A stretch of DNA of 64,000 nucleotides, from contig JAEUHN010000031.1 in assembly GCA_016795365.1 (NCBI GenBank), forward strand, positions 62,001 to 126,000, written 5' to 3'. Each line of letters starts with the position of its first letter. The stretch's first letter is position 1. The notes under the pieces were generated by a model, which searched no databases, was not told the DNA's origin, and worked only from the letters and a program-made list of their open reading frames with translations. Made by a program: the position numbers and the translations under genes. Source of the stretch: Verrucomicrobiaceae bacterium (GTDB lineage Bacteria > Verrucomicrobiota > Verrucomicrobiia > Verrucomicrobiales > Verrucomicrobiaceae). Shown piece after piece: positions 49,302 to 58,969 of the stretch.

Positions 49302-50903
49302 ATGATGAACGCAAAAACTCTCTCCCTGGGGCTTACCCTCGTCGCTGGACTTTCGGCCTTCTCCTCCCTCGAACTGAACGCCGAGCCAGCCAACGCTGGT
49401 GACTGGACTCAGTGGGGCGGCCACAACTCGCGCAACTTCATCTCCTCCGAGAAGGGGATGCCAGTCAGCTTTGATCCAGGCAAGAAGAAGGCTGGCAGCG
49501 AGGACATCGACATGGCGACCACCAAGAACTGCCTCTGGGTCGCCAAGCTTGGTTCGCAAGCCTATGGCACCTGCACGGTCAGCAATGGCAAGATCTACGT
49601 CGGCACGAACAACGAATCGCCCCGCAGCCCCAAGCACATTGGCGACCGTGGTATCGTGATGTGTTTTGACGAAAAGACGGGTGCGTTCAAGTGGCAGCTC
49701 GCTGCACCGAAGCTCGGTGCTGGCAAGGTTTCGGACTGGGAATTCCTGGGCATGTGCTCCACCCCCACCATCGTGGGAGACAAGGGCTACCTGGTGACCA
49801 ATCGCTGCGAGATCATGTGCATCGACACGAAGGGCCTCGAAGACGGCAATCAAGGGTTCCAGGATGAGTCCAAATACATGGCCGCCCCGGACAAGGATGG
49901 GAAAGTGACACCCGTGGAAACGGACAGCACCGACGCAGACATCCTCTGGGTGTATGACATGCGCAAGGAACTCGGCGTGTTCCCCCACAACATCGCATCG
50001 AACTATCCCCTCGTCGTTGATGGCAAGGTTTACGTCGCCACCAGCAATGGCGTGGACTGGTCACACACCAACCTGCCTGCTCCCACGGCTCCTAGCTTTG
50101 TCTGCGTCGATGCCGAGACTGGCAAGTATGAAGCCGAGTTGCCGGAAGAACTCAAAGTCAGTGAAAACATCATGCACTGCAACTGGTCGTCGCCTTGCGC
50201 GATCACGGTTGGGGGCAAAACTCAGATCGTTTTCGCCGCTGGTGATGGCTGGGTCTATGGCCTCGGCACCGCCGCTGAAAAGGTGAAGGTGGACGACGAA
50301 ATCTCTGAGCTTCCAGTGAAGTGGAAATACAACGCCTGCCCGAAGGAGTATCGCTTCGATGAGAAAGGCGAGAAGCGCAAGTATGCCGAGTATGATGGTC
50401 CTTCGGAACTGATCGCCACACCTGTGTTCCACGATGGTCTGCTTTACGTGTCGATCGGTCAGGACCCTGAGCACGGTGAAGGCGTGGGCATGATGAGTTG
50501 CATTGATCCCAGCGGCTCCGGCGATCTGACGGACAAGCCTGTCTGGACCTTCCGCGGTATCGAACGCACCATCAGCAGCCCTGCGGTGAAGGATGGCTTG
50601 GTTTATGTCTCTGACTACACCGGCCGCTTGTTCTGCCTTGATGCCAAGACCGGCAAAGAAAACTGGAAGTTCGATACCAAGGGCCATATCTGGTCCAACC
50701 CACTGCTGGTAGATGGCAAGATCTACCTCGGTAACGAGGAAGGTGAACTCTTCATCCTGGCCGAAGGCAAGGAACTCAAGGAAATCGGCAGCGTTGAGTT
50801 CCCGTCTCCTGTGATGGGAACTCCGGTGGCTGCCAATGGCGTGCTTTATATCAGCACCCATACACACCTCTATGCCTTCAAGGAAGGTGCCGCAGCCAAG
50901 TGA
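49302..50903 (+). CDS. Exported PQQ-like beta-propeller protein (BamB-type repeats)
   Basis: 533 residues from ATG 49302, with ATG 49305 almost equal. Signal LSLGLTLVAGLSAFSSLELNA. The body is one propeller: GDWTQWGGHNSRNFIS, SNGKIYVGTNNES, DGKVYVATSNGVDWSH, AAGDGWVYGLGTAAEKV, ISSPAVKDGLVYVSDYTGRL, TGKENWKFDTKGHIW and LYISTHTHLYAF. There is no cytochrome domain. The start sequence parallels the upstream gene, suggesting an old tandem duplication after which only the first kept the C-terminal lectin-like part. It ends in a strong terminator, so the pair is probably an operon. Confidence 0.87.
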   Translation: MMNAKTLSLGLTLVAGLSAFSSLELNAEPANAGDWTQWGGHNSRNFISSEKGMPVSFDPGKKKAGSEDIDMATTKNCLWVAKLGSQAYGTCTVSNGKIYVGTNNESPRSPKHIGDRGIVMCFDEKTGAFKWQLAAPKLGAGKVSDWEFLGMCSTPTIVGDKGYLVTNRCEIMCIDTKGLEDGNQGFQDESKYMAAPDKDGKVTPVETDSTDADILWVYDMRKELGVFPHNIASNYPLVVDGKVYVATSNGVDWSHTNLPAPTAPSFVCVDAETGKYEAELPEELKVSENIMHCNWSSPCAITVGGKTQIVFAAGDGWVYGLGTAAEKVKVDDEISELPVKWKYNACPKEYRFDEKGEKRKYAEYDGPSELIATPVFHDGLLYVSIGQDPEHGEGVGMMSCIDPSGSGDLTDKPVWTFRGIERTISSPAVKDGLVYVSDYTGRLFCLDAKTGKENWKFDTKGHIWSNPLLVDGKIYLGNEEGELFILAEGKELKEIGSVEFPSPVMGTPVAANGVLYISTHTHLYAFKEGAAAK

Positions 50904-50931
50904 TTGGCGTTAGCTGAGATCCGTCTTTTCG

Positions 50932-50963
50932 AGAGCAGGCCGGGAAACTGGCCTGCTCTTTTG
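50932..50963 (+). terminator. Rho-independent terminator after the PQQ-like operon
   Basis: Perfect 9-bp stem, GAGCAGGCC (50934-50942) and GGCCTGCTC (50951-50959), with an 8-base loop and TTTTGTTTG following. It sits 30 bases past the stop codon. Confidence 0.9.
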
Positions 50964-51056
50964 TTTGGGGGGCGACTGGTCACGGAACGCGTGGTGGAGG
51001 TTTCGAACCGAGAACACTTTGACAAGCTCGCATTCATGCGTGCCATACGCGCCCTG

Positions 51057-51887
51057 ATGAAATCGTTCCGACTCAACCGCCTCTTCAATGCCAAGTCCAA
51101 CCGCTGCTTCGATGTCGCCGTCGACCACGGCTTCTTCAACCAGCCCGGCTTCCTCACCGGCATAGAAGACATGCGCAAGGTGGTGAAGACGCTCGTCGAT
51201 GCGGCACCCGATGCCATCCAGCTCACGCTTGGTCAGGCGCGGCACCTTCAGGAAATCCCCGGCCGCCAGAAGCCCTCGCTCGTGCTGCGCACCGACGTGG
51301 CGAACATCTATGGTAAGGAGCTACCTACCTCGCGTTTCAGCCTCATGATTGAGGAGACCATGCTGCAAGCTGTGCGCTACGACGCCGCCTGCGTGTGCGT
51401 GAATCTCTTCCAGATTCCCGGCGCACCCGAGGTGCATCAGCAGTGCGTGGAGAACATCCTCCGCCTCAAGCCCGAGGCCGACTACTACGGTATGCCCATG
51501 ATGATCGAGCCGCTCGTGTTCCAGGAGAACGCGAAAGCTGGCGGCTACATGGTCAATGGCGACCTCACCGCAATCATGCACCTTGTTCGTCAGGCGGTGG
51601 AACTCGGTGCTGACATCATCAAGGCGGATCCGACCGACGATGTGAAGCTCTACCATAAGGTCGTCGAGACTGCCGCAGGCATCCCGGTGCTCGTGCGCGG
51701 TGGCGGTCGTGTCAGCGACAAGGAGATCCTCGAACGCACCCAGGGACTCCTGGAGCAAGGCGCGGCTGGCATTGTCTATGGTCGCAACGTCATCCAGCAT
51801 CCGAACCCGAGGGGCATCACCCGTGCGCTGATGGCGATGGTGCACGATGGAGCGTCCGTGCAGAAGGCGCTCAAGATGATCAAGTGA
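51057..51887 (+). CDS. DhnA/LsrF-type class I aldolase
   Basis: 276 residues from ATG 51057; ATG 51036 and further upstream starts would run into the terminator region. The fold is the archaeal-type class I fructose-bisphosphate aldolase family: DVAVDHGFFNQPGFLTGIED, ATCVCVNLFQIPG-like beta strand, MIEPLVFQENAKAGG, the Schiff-base lysine in ADIIKADPTDDVK, IPVLVRGGGRVSDKEIL with the phosphate-binding glycines and GAAGIVYGRNVIQHPNPRG. Substrate could be fructose 1,6-bisphosphate, phospho-AI-2 or another ketose phosphate. It is a single gene between a terminator and a sigma-factor operon. Confidence 0.85.
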   Translation: MKSFRLNRLFNAKSNRCFDVAVDHGFFNQPGFLTGIEDMRKVVKTLVDAAPDAIQLTLGQARHLQEIPGRQKPSLVLRTDVANIYGKELPTSRFSLMIEETMLQAVRYDAACVCVNLFQIPGAPEVHQQCVENILRLKPEADYYGMPMMIEPLVFQENAKAGGYMVNGDLTAIMHLVRQAVELGADIIKADPTDDVKLYHKVVETAAGIPVLVRGGGRVSDKEILERTQGLLEQGAAGIVYGRNVIQHPNPRGITRALMAMVHDGASVQKALKMIK

Positions 51888-51956
51888 GACATCGCTGAAA
51901 AAAGTCGAAGGTTTGTCATACAGTCTGCGGCCCGAGGTCACTCAAGGGGCAGATGA

Positions 51957-52496
51957 ATGAACGACGAATTGCTCTCACAACTCGAAGCCCTGCATGCCGA
52001 CGCCTTTGGCTGGGCCTTGCATTGCTGCGGGGGCGATCACCCACGGGCCGAGGATGTGCTGCAGAATGCGTATGCCAAGGTGCTGGAGAATCGCGCCGCC
52101 CACGATGGGAGGTCGTTGCTCAAGACTTGGTGGTTTGGGGTGATTCGCTACACGGCTTGCGAGGAAGCGCGCCGGGCGCGTTATCGCGATTCCTTGCTGG
52201 GCAAACTGGTGGCTTTGGTAACGTTCGATGCGGCGCACGACTCGCGTCCTTCACCATCCCGGCAGATCGAGATCGACGAGCGATCGCGTCATTTGAAGGG
52301 ACTGCTGGCGATGCTCCCGGCTCGCCAGTCGGAGGTGTTGCATCTCGTGTTTTATCAAGACCTCACCCTCGACGCCGCAGCGAGCGTGATGGGCATTTCG
52401 CCTGGATCAGCCCGGCAGCATTACGAGCGAGGCAAGGTGCGTCTCCGCACCTTGCTCAGCGATTCCTCGCCCACCTTCTTGACCAGCCATGAATGA
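51957..52496 (+). CDS. ECF-type RNA polymerase sigma factor (second)
   Basis: 179 residues. Region 2 (about 8-75) contains GDHPRAEDVLQNAYAKVLEN and WWFGVIRYTACEEARRARYR. Region 4 (about 115-170) contains LPARQSEVLHLVFYQDLTLD and AASVMGISPGSARQHYERGK. The cysteines in HCCGGD and the linker (SRPSPSRQIEIDERSRH) are distinctive. Its end overlaps the next start by eight bases (ATGAATGA). The operon continues with a small membrane protein and a periplasmic LTXXQ protein, the layout of cnr/RpoE-like envelope-stress systems. It is not closely similar to the sigma factor at 14.8 kb. Confidence 0.92.
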   Translation: MNDELLSQLEALHADAFGWALHCCGGDHPRAEDVLQNAYAKVLENRAAHDGRSLLKTWWFGVIRYTACEEARRARYRDSLLGKLVALVTFDAAHDSRPSPSRQIEIDERSRHLKGLLAMLPARQSEVLHLVFYQDLTLDAAASVMGISPGSARQHYERGKVRLRTLLSDSSPTFLTSHE

Positions 52497-52833
52497 CCAC
52501 GACCTGCATTCTCTTTTTGCCCGCGAGCGGCAGCTTGATGCGAACTGCACACCAGTGTTTCAGCACATGCTCACACGAGCGCGGCATCAAAGTCCTGTCG
52601 CAACCAGACATGGACTTCGCTGGGCTGCTGCGGGTGCAGCACTAGCGGCGGTTTTGGTCGCGGGGTTCGTCGCGAATCAAGCTGGCGATGAGGCTCCTTC
52701 ATTCACCAAGTCGCTGCCGGTGCTGCTGGAAGCAAGTGCTGAGCCCGTGCCCTTATTTCCGTCCCTGGCTTCGTTCCCAGACTCGCCATCTGATTTTCTC
52801 ATGCCGCAACACGCAACCTTCAAAGTGCTCTAA
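52489..52833 (+). CDS. Small single-pass membrane protein, candidate anti-sigma factor
   Basis: 114 residues overlapping the sigma gene. The first 45 residues are cytoplasmic by charge (LHSLFARERQLDANCTPVFQ), followed by one membrane helix near residues 45-64 (LRWAAAGAALAAVLVAGFVA). The remaining 50 are a Pro/Ser-rich periplasmic tail ending FKVL. No zinc motif is visible. Position, size and topology fit an anti-sigma factor similar in layout to the 141-residue protein of the other sigma operon, but sequence homology was not seen. Confidence 0.8.
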   Translation: MNDHDLHSLFARERQLDANCTPVFQHMLTRARHQSPVATRHGLRWAAAGAALAAVLVAGFVANQAGDEAPSFTKSLPVLLEASAEPVPLFPSLASFPDSPSDFLMPQHATFKVL

Positions 52834-52851
52834 CTCAAACGCTCGATCCTT

Positions 52852-53697
52852 ATGAAACTCACAGTCGTATTGCTCGTCCTTGTCATGTCAGGCGCAGCCC
52901 ACGCCGTCGATCTCGCCACCCTCGCGCGCCATCAGTTGGTGCTTCCCGAGACGGTGATGGCCCATGCCAGCGAACTCGGCTTCACGGCCGAACAAGAAAC
53001 CAAGCTCAAGGCCTATGAGGCCGAGATGAAACCCAAAATTGTCGCGCTTGAGGAAACGGTGCGCGCTGAGCAATCAAAGCTGGAACAGGCGATTAAGGTG
53101 CCAGACGCGACCGTCGAGCAAGCGGCACCTCAATTGGACAAGCTGCTGGCAGCTGAGTCGGTCGTGAAGCATGCGCAGCTCAAAGTGCTCCTGGAGTTGC
53201 GCGACATGCTGACGCCCGAGCAGCGTGAGAAGGCGCTCGCCCTGGCACGCAAAGAAAGCGAGGCCAAGCAGCCGCTGGAGCAGCGGGTCAAAGCAAAGGC
53301 GAGTCGTCTCAAGGCTGCCTTTGATGAATTGGGCATTCCACCTGCTGACGTGCTCAAGGCGAAGGGCGCTGGCATTGAGGAGATGGTCCGCGCCGGGGAT
53401 TATGCCGAAGCCGAGACCAAGCTCGATGAGCTGGCGAAGGAAGTCGCCATCGACGAGCCAGCCCTGGAGGTGCCATCGGATTTCAGCAAGTTCGAGACAG
53501 GCAACACTGACCTTGATGTCCTCAAACAACGCTACGAGTCCGTGACCGAAAATGCCAAAGATGTGGTCCGACTTCCTGTCCTGAAAGCGTTGCTGAAAGG
53601 GCGGGATGCACTGGAGAAGGCCAAGGCGGCGGAGGACGTGGATGCCGTGGCACGCATTCTCACTTGGGCCGAAGGTGTGCTGAGCATCAAACCCTGA
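52852..53697 (+). CDS. Periplasmic LTXXQ-motif (Spy/CpxP/CnrX-like) protein
   Basis: 281 residues with signal MKLTVVLLVLVMSGAAHAV. The mature protein is almost wholly helical, with heptad-like charged stretches (ETKLKAYEAEMKPKIVALEE, QAAPQLDKLLAAESVVKHAQ) and the LTxxQ motif LTPEQREKALAL near residue 120. CpxP, Spy and CnrX proteins of this type sense misfolded protein or metals in the periplasm and control a sigma or two-component system. It is longer than those (about 130-160 residues), as if the helical domain were duplicated. With the upstream sigma and membrane protein it probably forms a surface-to-sigma signalling unit. Confidence 0.83.
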   Translation: MKLTVVLLVLVMSGAAHAVDLATLARHQLVLPETVMAHASELGFTAEQETKLKAYEAEMKPKIVALEETVRAEQSKLEQAIKVPDATVEQAAPQLDKLLAAESVVKHAQLKVLLELRDMLTPEQREKALALARKESEAKQPLEQRVKAKASRLKAAFDELGIPPADVLKAKGAGIEEMVRAGDYAEAETKLDELAKEVAIDEPALEVPSDFSKFETGNTDLDVLKQRYESVTENAKDVVRLPVLKALLKGRDALEKAKAAEDVDAVARILTWAEGVLSIKP

Positions 53698-53712
53698 GAC
53701 TTCGGCTGCCGA

Positions 53713-56700
53713 TCAAGGTGTGATCGAAACGGCACCCGAGAGCATCGGCGAAGTAAGGCTAGTTGTCTTAACCGGCAGCAGCACGGGCATCTGCGGGAGA
53801 TTGAAGAAGCCGAGGGCTTTCATCGCTGGCTGTCCCGCTGGACGAATCAGGATACCGTAGTAAGCCACCGTGCGCGGCAGTGCCTTGTTAGGCGTGACGG
53901 TTGTGTCCGTGTCGCTGAGGTAGAACAAGCCAGACATGGTCCCGGCAGCTGTATTGAAGGCCAGCGTGGTGCCAGCGGGAATCACGACGGGGCGAGTGAC
54001 GGTGGCGAGACTGGCGATGGTGAAGTCGTAATCGGGATTGCGTGAGGCCGTTGCCAGATCGCCGCCGCCAGTGAAGCGCGCTTTGGCATTGCCCGCACTT
54101 GCGGTGAGATTCATCACAATGCCAGGAGCCTTGGGCGCTGTGTATCGACCTCCATCGGCCGTTAGGGTGAGCGTGGGGAATCCAGCCACATAACTACGGC
54201 CGGTGTTGGGTCCGGTCTTCGACCATGTGATAGCTCCGTCAATGAAGTTATTCGCGTAGGTTGAGGCTGCATCCTCGTTCACTTTGATCGTTCCATGCAT
54301 GGAGCCCTTGTTGGTGTAGAGAGCCAGGAAAAGGGGGATGCTGCCATCCGCTGATTGCTGGGTGCCAATGGTGAAGGCGGTGGCGTCGGCGAGCTTGCCT
54401 ACGACGCTGAACGAGCCGGTCGCCGCGATGGTGAACTGGGCGTAACCATGGCCCTCGGGCGAGGTCGATGAGCTGCCGGGGGCTGGGCTCAGGGCCACAT
54501 TGTAAGCACCGGTGCGATTGGTGGTGGCGAGGGCTCGTGGCAGACTGGTGCCCGTCGCGGTGGTGCTTCCATCAGTCACGGTAGCGCTGAGCGCTCCAGT
54601 GTTGAGATCAATGCTGAAGTCGAGGTCGGTGGGCAGCAGAGGAGTTGTGCGAACAATGTGCACATGTCCCGTTGGATTCGTGAGACGTTCACCATTCAGG
54701 TAGCTATCGATCGGGTAAGAGACCGCACCATTGTAGAGCCTGCCCGTGTATCGGCCGGTGCTCGTGGTGGTCACATCAAGCCGAGCACCGAGGTCGCCGT
54801 TCACAGATTCGCGTGAGAGCAAGGTGACGAAGGACCCAAGCGCGATCGGTGGCAAGGCCTCCACGGTGATCGTAAACGAGGTGTAGGGGACCGGGTTGGT
54901 GCCGTAAAGGTTGTAAGCGATGAGGGACACGGTCTTGGTAATGACGGACGTCGGTTTGCCAGTGATGCGTCCCGTGGTGGCGTTGTAGGTGAGTCCGGGC
55001 GGGAGGTTGGACACCACCCACTTGTAAGGCCGGTTGGTCGCCGATGGGGTGATGTCGATGGACGTGGAGACGCGCGTCGTGACGTTAGCCGGTGCAGAGA
55101 CTACGGGGATGGCGTCGATCACACCGAAGTCGATGGTGCAGGCGACTCTCTTCAGTGCACCGAGGCTGACTTCGCAGGTGTAGATGGCAGTGTCGGTGGT
55201 GACTAGGCCCGTGATCACTAGCTTGGGCGACGTTGCACCTGTGATGCGACCTCCGTTGACGAGTTCCTCCGTGCCCTTGAACCACTTGTAAGTCACCGCC
55301 CCTGCGGCGCTGGCGGTGAAGGTGCCGATGGTGTTGATCTTCTGCGTGACCTTGGTGCTGGAGACTGTCACCACGCCGAGCTTCGGCTTGTTGCTGGGGA
55401 CAGTTTCCGAAAGGTTCTTCGCCTCGACGAAGTATTCGCCCGCATTGGCCAGGGCGGCCTTGGCAATGCTGTAGCTGGAGGCTTTGGCGCCAGTGATGGC
55501 GACATTGTTTTTCTTCCACTGGTAACTGATCAAGCCAGTGCCAGTGGCGGGCGCACTGAAGACTGCCGGCTCGCCGACCGCGACAAGTTGGTCTGCCATG
55601 GGGGGGGCAAACGTGGGGCGCGTGTCGTCATCGGTGATGGTCACGGTGGCAGACACGACAGGGCCCAGCGTCACATCGCCCGTGGGAGTGAGAGCCGTGA
55701 CGATGACGGACTCATCAACTTCATCGATGTTGTCTGTCTTGGCTGTGATCGTCAGACTGGCGGAAAGGCTGCCTGCGGGAATGACCAGCTTCGATACGGG
55801 CACGGTGTAGTCGAGATTGAAGCTGGCAGCGCCGGAGAATGCCAGCGGCACTTCGACGTCTCGAGTCCAGGCCGACGGCAAGGAGACGGTGATGGTTGCC
55901 GTGCCAGCCGTCTCAGCCATGCTGGGGCTCCCTACGGCGATGCTGATCTCTGGGCGCACGGCCGGAGGACCCTCGCTGGAGTAGATGTTTCCCGAGGCTC
56001 CGCCGATCAGAACCTTGCTGCCCGTCCAAAACACCGGTCCGAGCATGTTGGACGTGAATGAGGGAACAACCCGCCAGTGCACAGCCTCGAATGATCGGAG
56101 GACGGTCCCGTGCTCTCCGACGGCGAAGAACTCGTTCGACGTGCGGGCCACTCGAAGCAGGCCGCCAGGGGCAGACTCTCTAAACTGCCAGTTGCTCGCA
56201 TTTGCGCTGGTGAAGATGTTCCCATAGCTGGTGACCGCCACGAACAGACCGCTCGCGTATGTGATCGAACTGAAGTCTTCGCCAGTGGCCAAGGTCACGG
56301 TGAGCGGAGACCACGAAGTGCCATCGGTGGAGGTGATGACGCCTCCGAGCCAGCCGACGCCGATGATTCGGGAGCCATCCGTCGTGAAGTCGAGGCAGGG
56401 CACCATCATGTTCGCTGGATTCCACGTCGTTCCATCGGTGGAGTAAGCGGAAATGACGCTGGAGGTTGCTTGATCGAATCCACAAATGAAGGTCTTGCCT
56501 AACAGAGTAGAGCAGGTAAAAAAGGCGGCCTTGCCGGTGGTGTCCACGGGGAAGGTGTTGGTCCAGGTGATCCCGTCGGTCGATTTCCAGACACCATTGC
56601 CAGCGGTGACGAAGCGGCTGCCATCCCAGGAGATGCGACGGGCGTCGAAATTCGACTGGATGTGCTGCGTCCAGGAGATTCCGTCGGTTGAAGTCCAACT

Positions 56701-57729
56701 GCAGTTCGGACCGATGGCGACGAAGAATGAGCCATTGTGCGCGAAGTCGCTGACGCTGTTGGCCAAGCCCGTGGAGTGCGATGGCGTCCAGGTGCCCAGG
56801 GAGGTCTGACCATCGATGCGGCCCCCATAGCTGATCGTGAGGTAGGTGTTTCCAACCTTGCCGGCTCCCAAGGGCGCCGACACGAGATTCGCACTTCGAT
56901 CCGTCCAGAATGCACCCGTGGCGCTCGTGTAGTAGATGCCTTGCGTGTGGATGGCGATGATCTCGGTGCCTGTCCATCGGAGGTTAAGGCCCGTGAGGAA
57001 TGAGAGATCCGGGCGCAACGTCCAGGTAGTGCCTGTGGTCGATGTCCAAACCGCCTGCCCTGCGATGATGAACTCCGTGCCGGTCCAGACCATGCCATTG
57101 ACGAATGCCGTGGTGCTTCCCGAGGGGGGCGGCAGGACGCGTTTGGTCCAGGTGATACCGTTGGTCGAAGTGAAGACAGCGCCATCGCCCATGGCTACCA
57201 GCGTTGTGCCATTGAACGAAACGCCAAAGAAGTAAGGAGCGCCAGTGATCGGGCGCTTGGTCCAGGCAAGACCATCGGGCGAGGTAAAGGCGACTCCTAC
57301 CCAGCCTTTCGTGGTCAAGGTGCCACCGACGGCGACGAACTGGCTGCCTGTCCAGATCACGCTGGTGAAGGCTGAGTCCAGGATCGGAGTGGTGTTCCAG
57401 CTCGTGCCATCCACTGACCACAAGATGGTGCCGTTGTAGCCGACAGCGACAAACCGGCTGCCCGACCAAATTACGTCCTGGAGGTCCGCCTTGGTGCCGC
57501 TCGTCTGGGTGATCCAGTTCGTTCCCGTGTTGGATGTCAGGATGGTGCCGTGATTGCCGACGACCACACAGGTCCCGAGGTCATTGGTAGCGCTGGTCTT
57601 GAGGTCCTCGCCGGTGGGCAACTGGTTGCGCAGGATCCACTCGTCTCCGAGCGGAGCGGCGGCGACTTGGATCGACAGGAGTGTGAGGAAGCATAGGCAC
57701 CTCAGCGTGGAGTGTGTGGCGGCACGCAT
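53713..57729 (-). CDS. Giant secreted protein: WD/BNR-like propeller, Calx-beta, Ig-like and shared C-terminal module
   Basis: 1338 residues, signal ending SIQVAAAP. Residues about 35-590 are repeats of the type FVAVGxxGTILxSxDGxxW (VVVGNHGTILTSNTGTNWIT, FVAVGYNGTILWSVDGTSW), a Ycf48/sialidase-type propeller. A Calx-beta domain spans about 591-703 (TATITVSLPSAWTRDVEVPL, VDESVIVTALTPTGDVTLGP). Two Ig-like domains follow (ISYQWKKNNVAITG, VTYKWFKGTEELVNGGR), then a He_PIG domain (LPPGLTYNATTGRITGKPT), then a beta-rich end (about 961-1338) related to that of the 1563-residue protein at 6.9 kb. Likely a surface adhesin or polymer-binding protein; its activity is unknown. Confidence 0.85.
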   Translation of the reverse strand: MRAATHSTLRCLCFLTLLSIQVAAAPLGDEWILRNQLPTGEDLKTSATNDLGTCVVVGNHGTILTSNTGTNWITQTSGTKADLQDVIWSGSRFVAVGYNGTILWSVDGTSWNTTPILDSAFTSVIWTGSQFVAVGGTLTTKGWVGVAFTSPDGLAWTKRPITGAPYFFGVSFNGTTLVAMGDGAVFTSTNGITWTKRVLPPPSGSTTAFVNGMVWTGTEFIIAGQAVWTSTTGTTWTLRPDLSFLTGLNLRWTGTEIIAIHTQGIYYTSATGAFWTDRSANLVSAPLGAGKVGNTYLTISYGGRIDGQTSLGTWTPSHSTGLANSVSDFAHNGSFFVAIGPNCSWTSTDGISWTQHIQSNFDARRISWDGSRFVTAGNGVWKSTDGITWTNTFPVDTTGKAAFFTCSTLLGKTFICGFDQATSSVISAYSTDGTTWNPANMMVPCLDFTTDGSRIIGVGWLGGVITSTDGTSWSPLTVTLATGEDFSSITYASGLFVAVTSYGNIFTSANASNWQFRESAPGGLLRVARTSNEFFAVGEHGTVLRSFEAVHWRVVPSFTSNMLGPVFWTGSKVLIGGASGNIYSSEGPPAVRPEISIAVGSPSMAETAGTATITVSLPSAWTRDVEVPLAFSGAASFNLDYTVPVSKLVIPAGSLSASLTITAKTDNIDEVDESVIVTALTPTGDVTLGPVVSATVTITDDDTRPTFAPPMADQLVAVGEPAVFSAPATGTGLISYQWKKNNVAITGAKASSYSIAKAALANAGEYFVEAKNLSETVPSNKPKLGVVTVSSTKVTQKINTIGTFTASAAGAVTYKWFKGTEELVNGGRITGATSPKLVITGLVTTDTAIYTCEVSLGALKRVACTIDFGVIDAIPVVSAPANVTTRVSTSIDITPSATNRPYKWVVSNLPPGLTYNATTGRITGKPTSVITKTVSLIAYNLYGTNPVPYTSFTITVEALPPIALGSFVTLLSRESVNGDLGARLDVTTTSTGRYTGRLYNGAVSYPIDSYLNGERLTNPTGHVHIVRTTPLLPTDLDFSIDLNTGALSATVTDGSTTATGTSLPRALATTNRTGAYNVALSPAPGSSSTSPEGHGYAQFTIAATGSFSVVGKLADATAFTIGTQQSADGSIPLFLALYTNKGSMHGTIKVNEDAASTYANNFIDGAITWSKTGPNTGRSYVAGFPTLTLTADGGRYTAPKAPGIVMNLTASAGNAKARFTGGGDLATASRNPDYDFTIASLATVTRPVVIPAGTTLAFNTAAGTMSGLFYLSDTDTTVTPNKALPRTVAYYGILIRPAGQPAMKALGFFNLPQMPVLLPVKTTSLTSPMLSGAVSITP

Positions 57730-57844
57730 GAATCGCTAGGTTAGCGAGATTGAAAGCCGGCAGTCAATCCAAACGATCGCTCCAGCTTAGAAACTGGCAA
57801 TGCGTTGCTTGCTTCGGGCAGTTCGATGCGTTGTCTAGCGGCTC

Positions 57845-58969
57845 ATGAAAACAGTTGGAATCGGGATCATTGGTGGCGGCTTGATGGGCCGGGAAATGGC
57901 GAGTGCATTCATGCGCTGGTGCGCGCTGGCCGATGTGGATGTGAAGCCAGAACTCGTGGCCGTGGCCGACTTGGTCGAGCCTGTGCGCGAGTGGTTCCGC
58001 TGCATCCCGAGCTGTGAGCAGATCACGGCGAACTATAATGAGTTGCTGGCGAATCCGAAAGTGGACGTGGTGTATGTCGCGGTGCCGCACAACCTGCACG
58101 AGACGATCTACCTGGACGTTCTGAAGGCGGGCAAGGACCTCTTCGCCGAGAAGCCCTTCGGCATCGACCTCGGCTCAGCGCAGCGCATTCGCGATGCAGG
58201 TTTGAGCAGCGGACGCTTCGTGCGGTGCTCGTCGGAGTTCCCGTTCTTCCCTGGTGCGCAGCGAGTGATCGAAGCCGCGACCTCCGGCAAGCTGGGTCGC
58301 GTGTTGCAGGTCGTGTCCGGCTTCCATCACAGCAGCGACCTCGACGCCACGAAACCCGCGAACTGGAAGCGCTTCAGCCGCACCTGTGGCGAGATCGGTG
58401 TGCTCGGCGATCTGGGCATGCACGCCTGCCACATCCCGCTGCGGCTGGGCTGGAAGCCCACGCGACTCTTTGCACAGCTGCAAAAAGGCTATCCCGAGCG
58501 CCCGGACGGCAAGGGCGGCATGACGCCCTGCGATACCTGGGACAATGCGATGCTGCACTGCTGGACGACGATTCATGGCGACGAAGTGCCGATGCGACTG
58601 GAGATGAAACGCCTCGCGCCCGGCGAGACGAATACGTGGTTCATCGAAGTGCTCGGCACCAACGGTGGCGCGCGCTACAGCACCAAGGAACCGAAGACGC
58701 TGTGGCTCTTCGAAGGCGGCAAGGAGCAATACTGGAAGCGCACGGACCTCGGCTTCGGCATGCCGTTCAAGGCGGTGACCGGTGGCATCTTCGAGCCTGG
58801 GTTCCCTGACTTGATGCAGCAAATGTGGGCCGCGTATCTCATGGAGCGCGAAGGCAAGCTCGCCTCCCGCTTCGGCTGTGCGACGCCCGATGAAGCGGTG
58901 GATACGCAGCAGATCTTCGCCGCTGCGTTGGAGTCGCAGCGCACGCAGCAGGTGGTTTCGCTTCCCTAG
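57845..58969 (+). CDS. Gfo/Idh/MocA-family oxidoreductase
   Basis: 374 residues. The Rossmann fold begins VGIGIIGGGLMGREMASAF; the typical VAVPHNLHETIYLDVLKAG and the active-site EKP in LFAEKPFGID follow. The C-terminal substrate domain includes EIGVLGDLGMHACHIPLRLG with likely catalytic Asp/His residues. Family members oxidise or epimerise sugars and inositols with NAD(P). The unusual length and the CALADVDVKPELVAVAD segment match a subgroup common in Planctomycetota and Verrucomicrobiota. It is divergent from the giant secreted gene and stands alone; the substrate cannot be predicted. Confidence 0.92.
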   Translation: MKTVGIGIIGGGLMGREMASAFMRWCALADVDVKPELVAVADLVEPVREWFRCIPSCEQITANYNELLANPKVDVVYVAVPHNLHETIYLDVLKAGKDLFAEKPFGIDLGSAQRIRDAGLSSGRFVRCSSEFPFFPGAQRVIEAATSGKLGRVLQVVSGFHHSSDLDATKPANWKRFSRTCGEIGVLGDLGMHACHIPLRLGWKPTRLFAQLQKGYPERPDGKGGMTPCDTWDNAMLHCWTTIHGDEVPMRLEMKRLAPGETNTWFIEVLGTNGGARYSTKEPKTLWLFEGGKEQYWKRTDLGFGMPFKAVTGGIFEPGFPDLMQQMWAAYLMEREGKLASRFGCATPDEAVDTQQIFAAALESQRTQQVVSLP

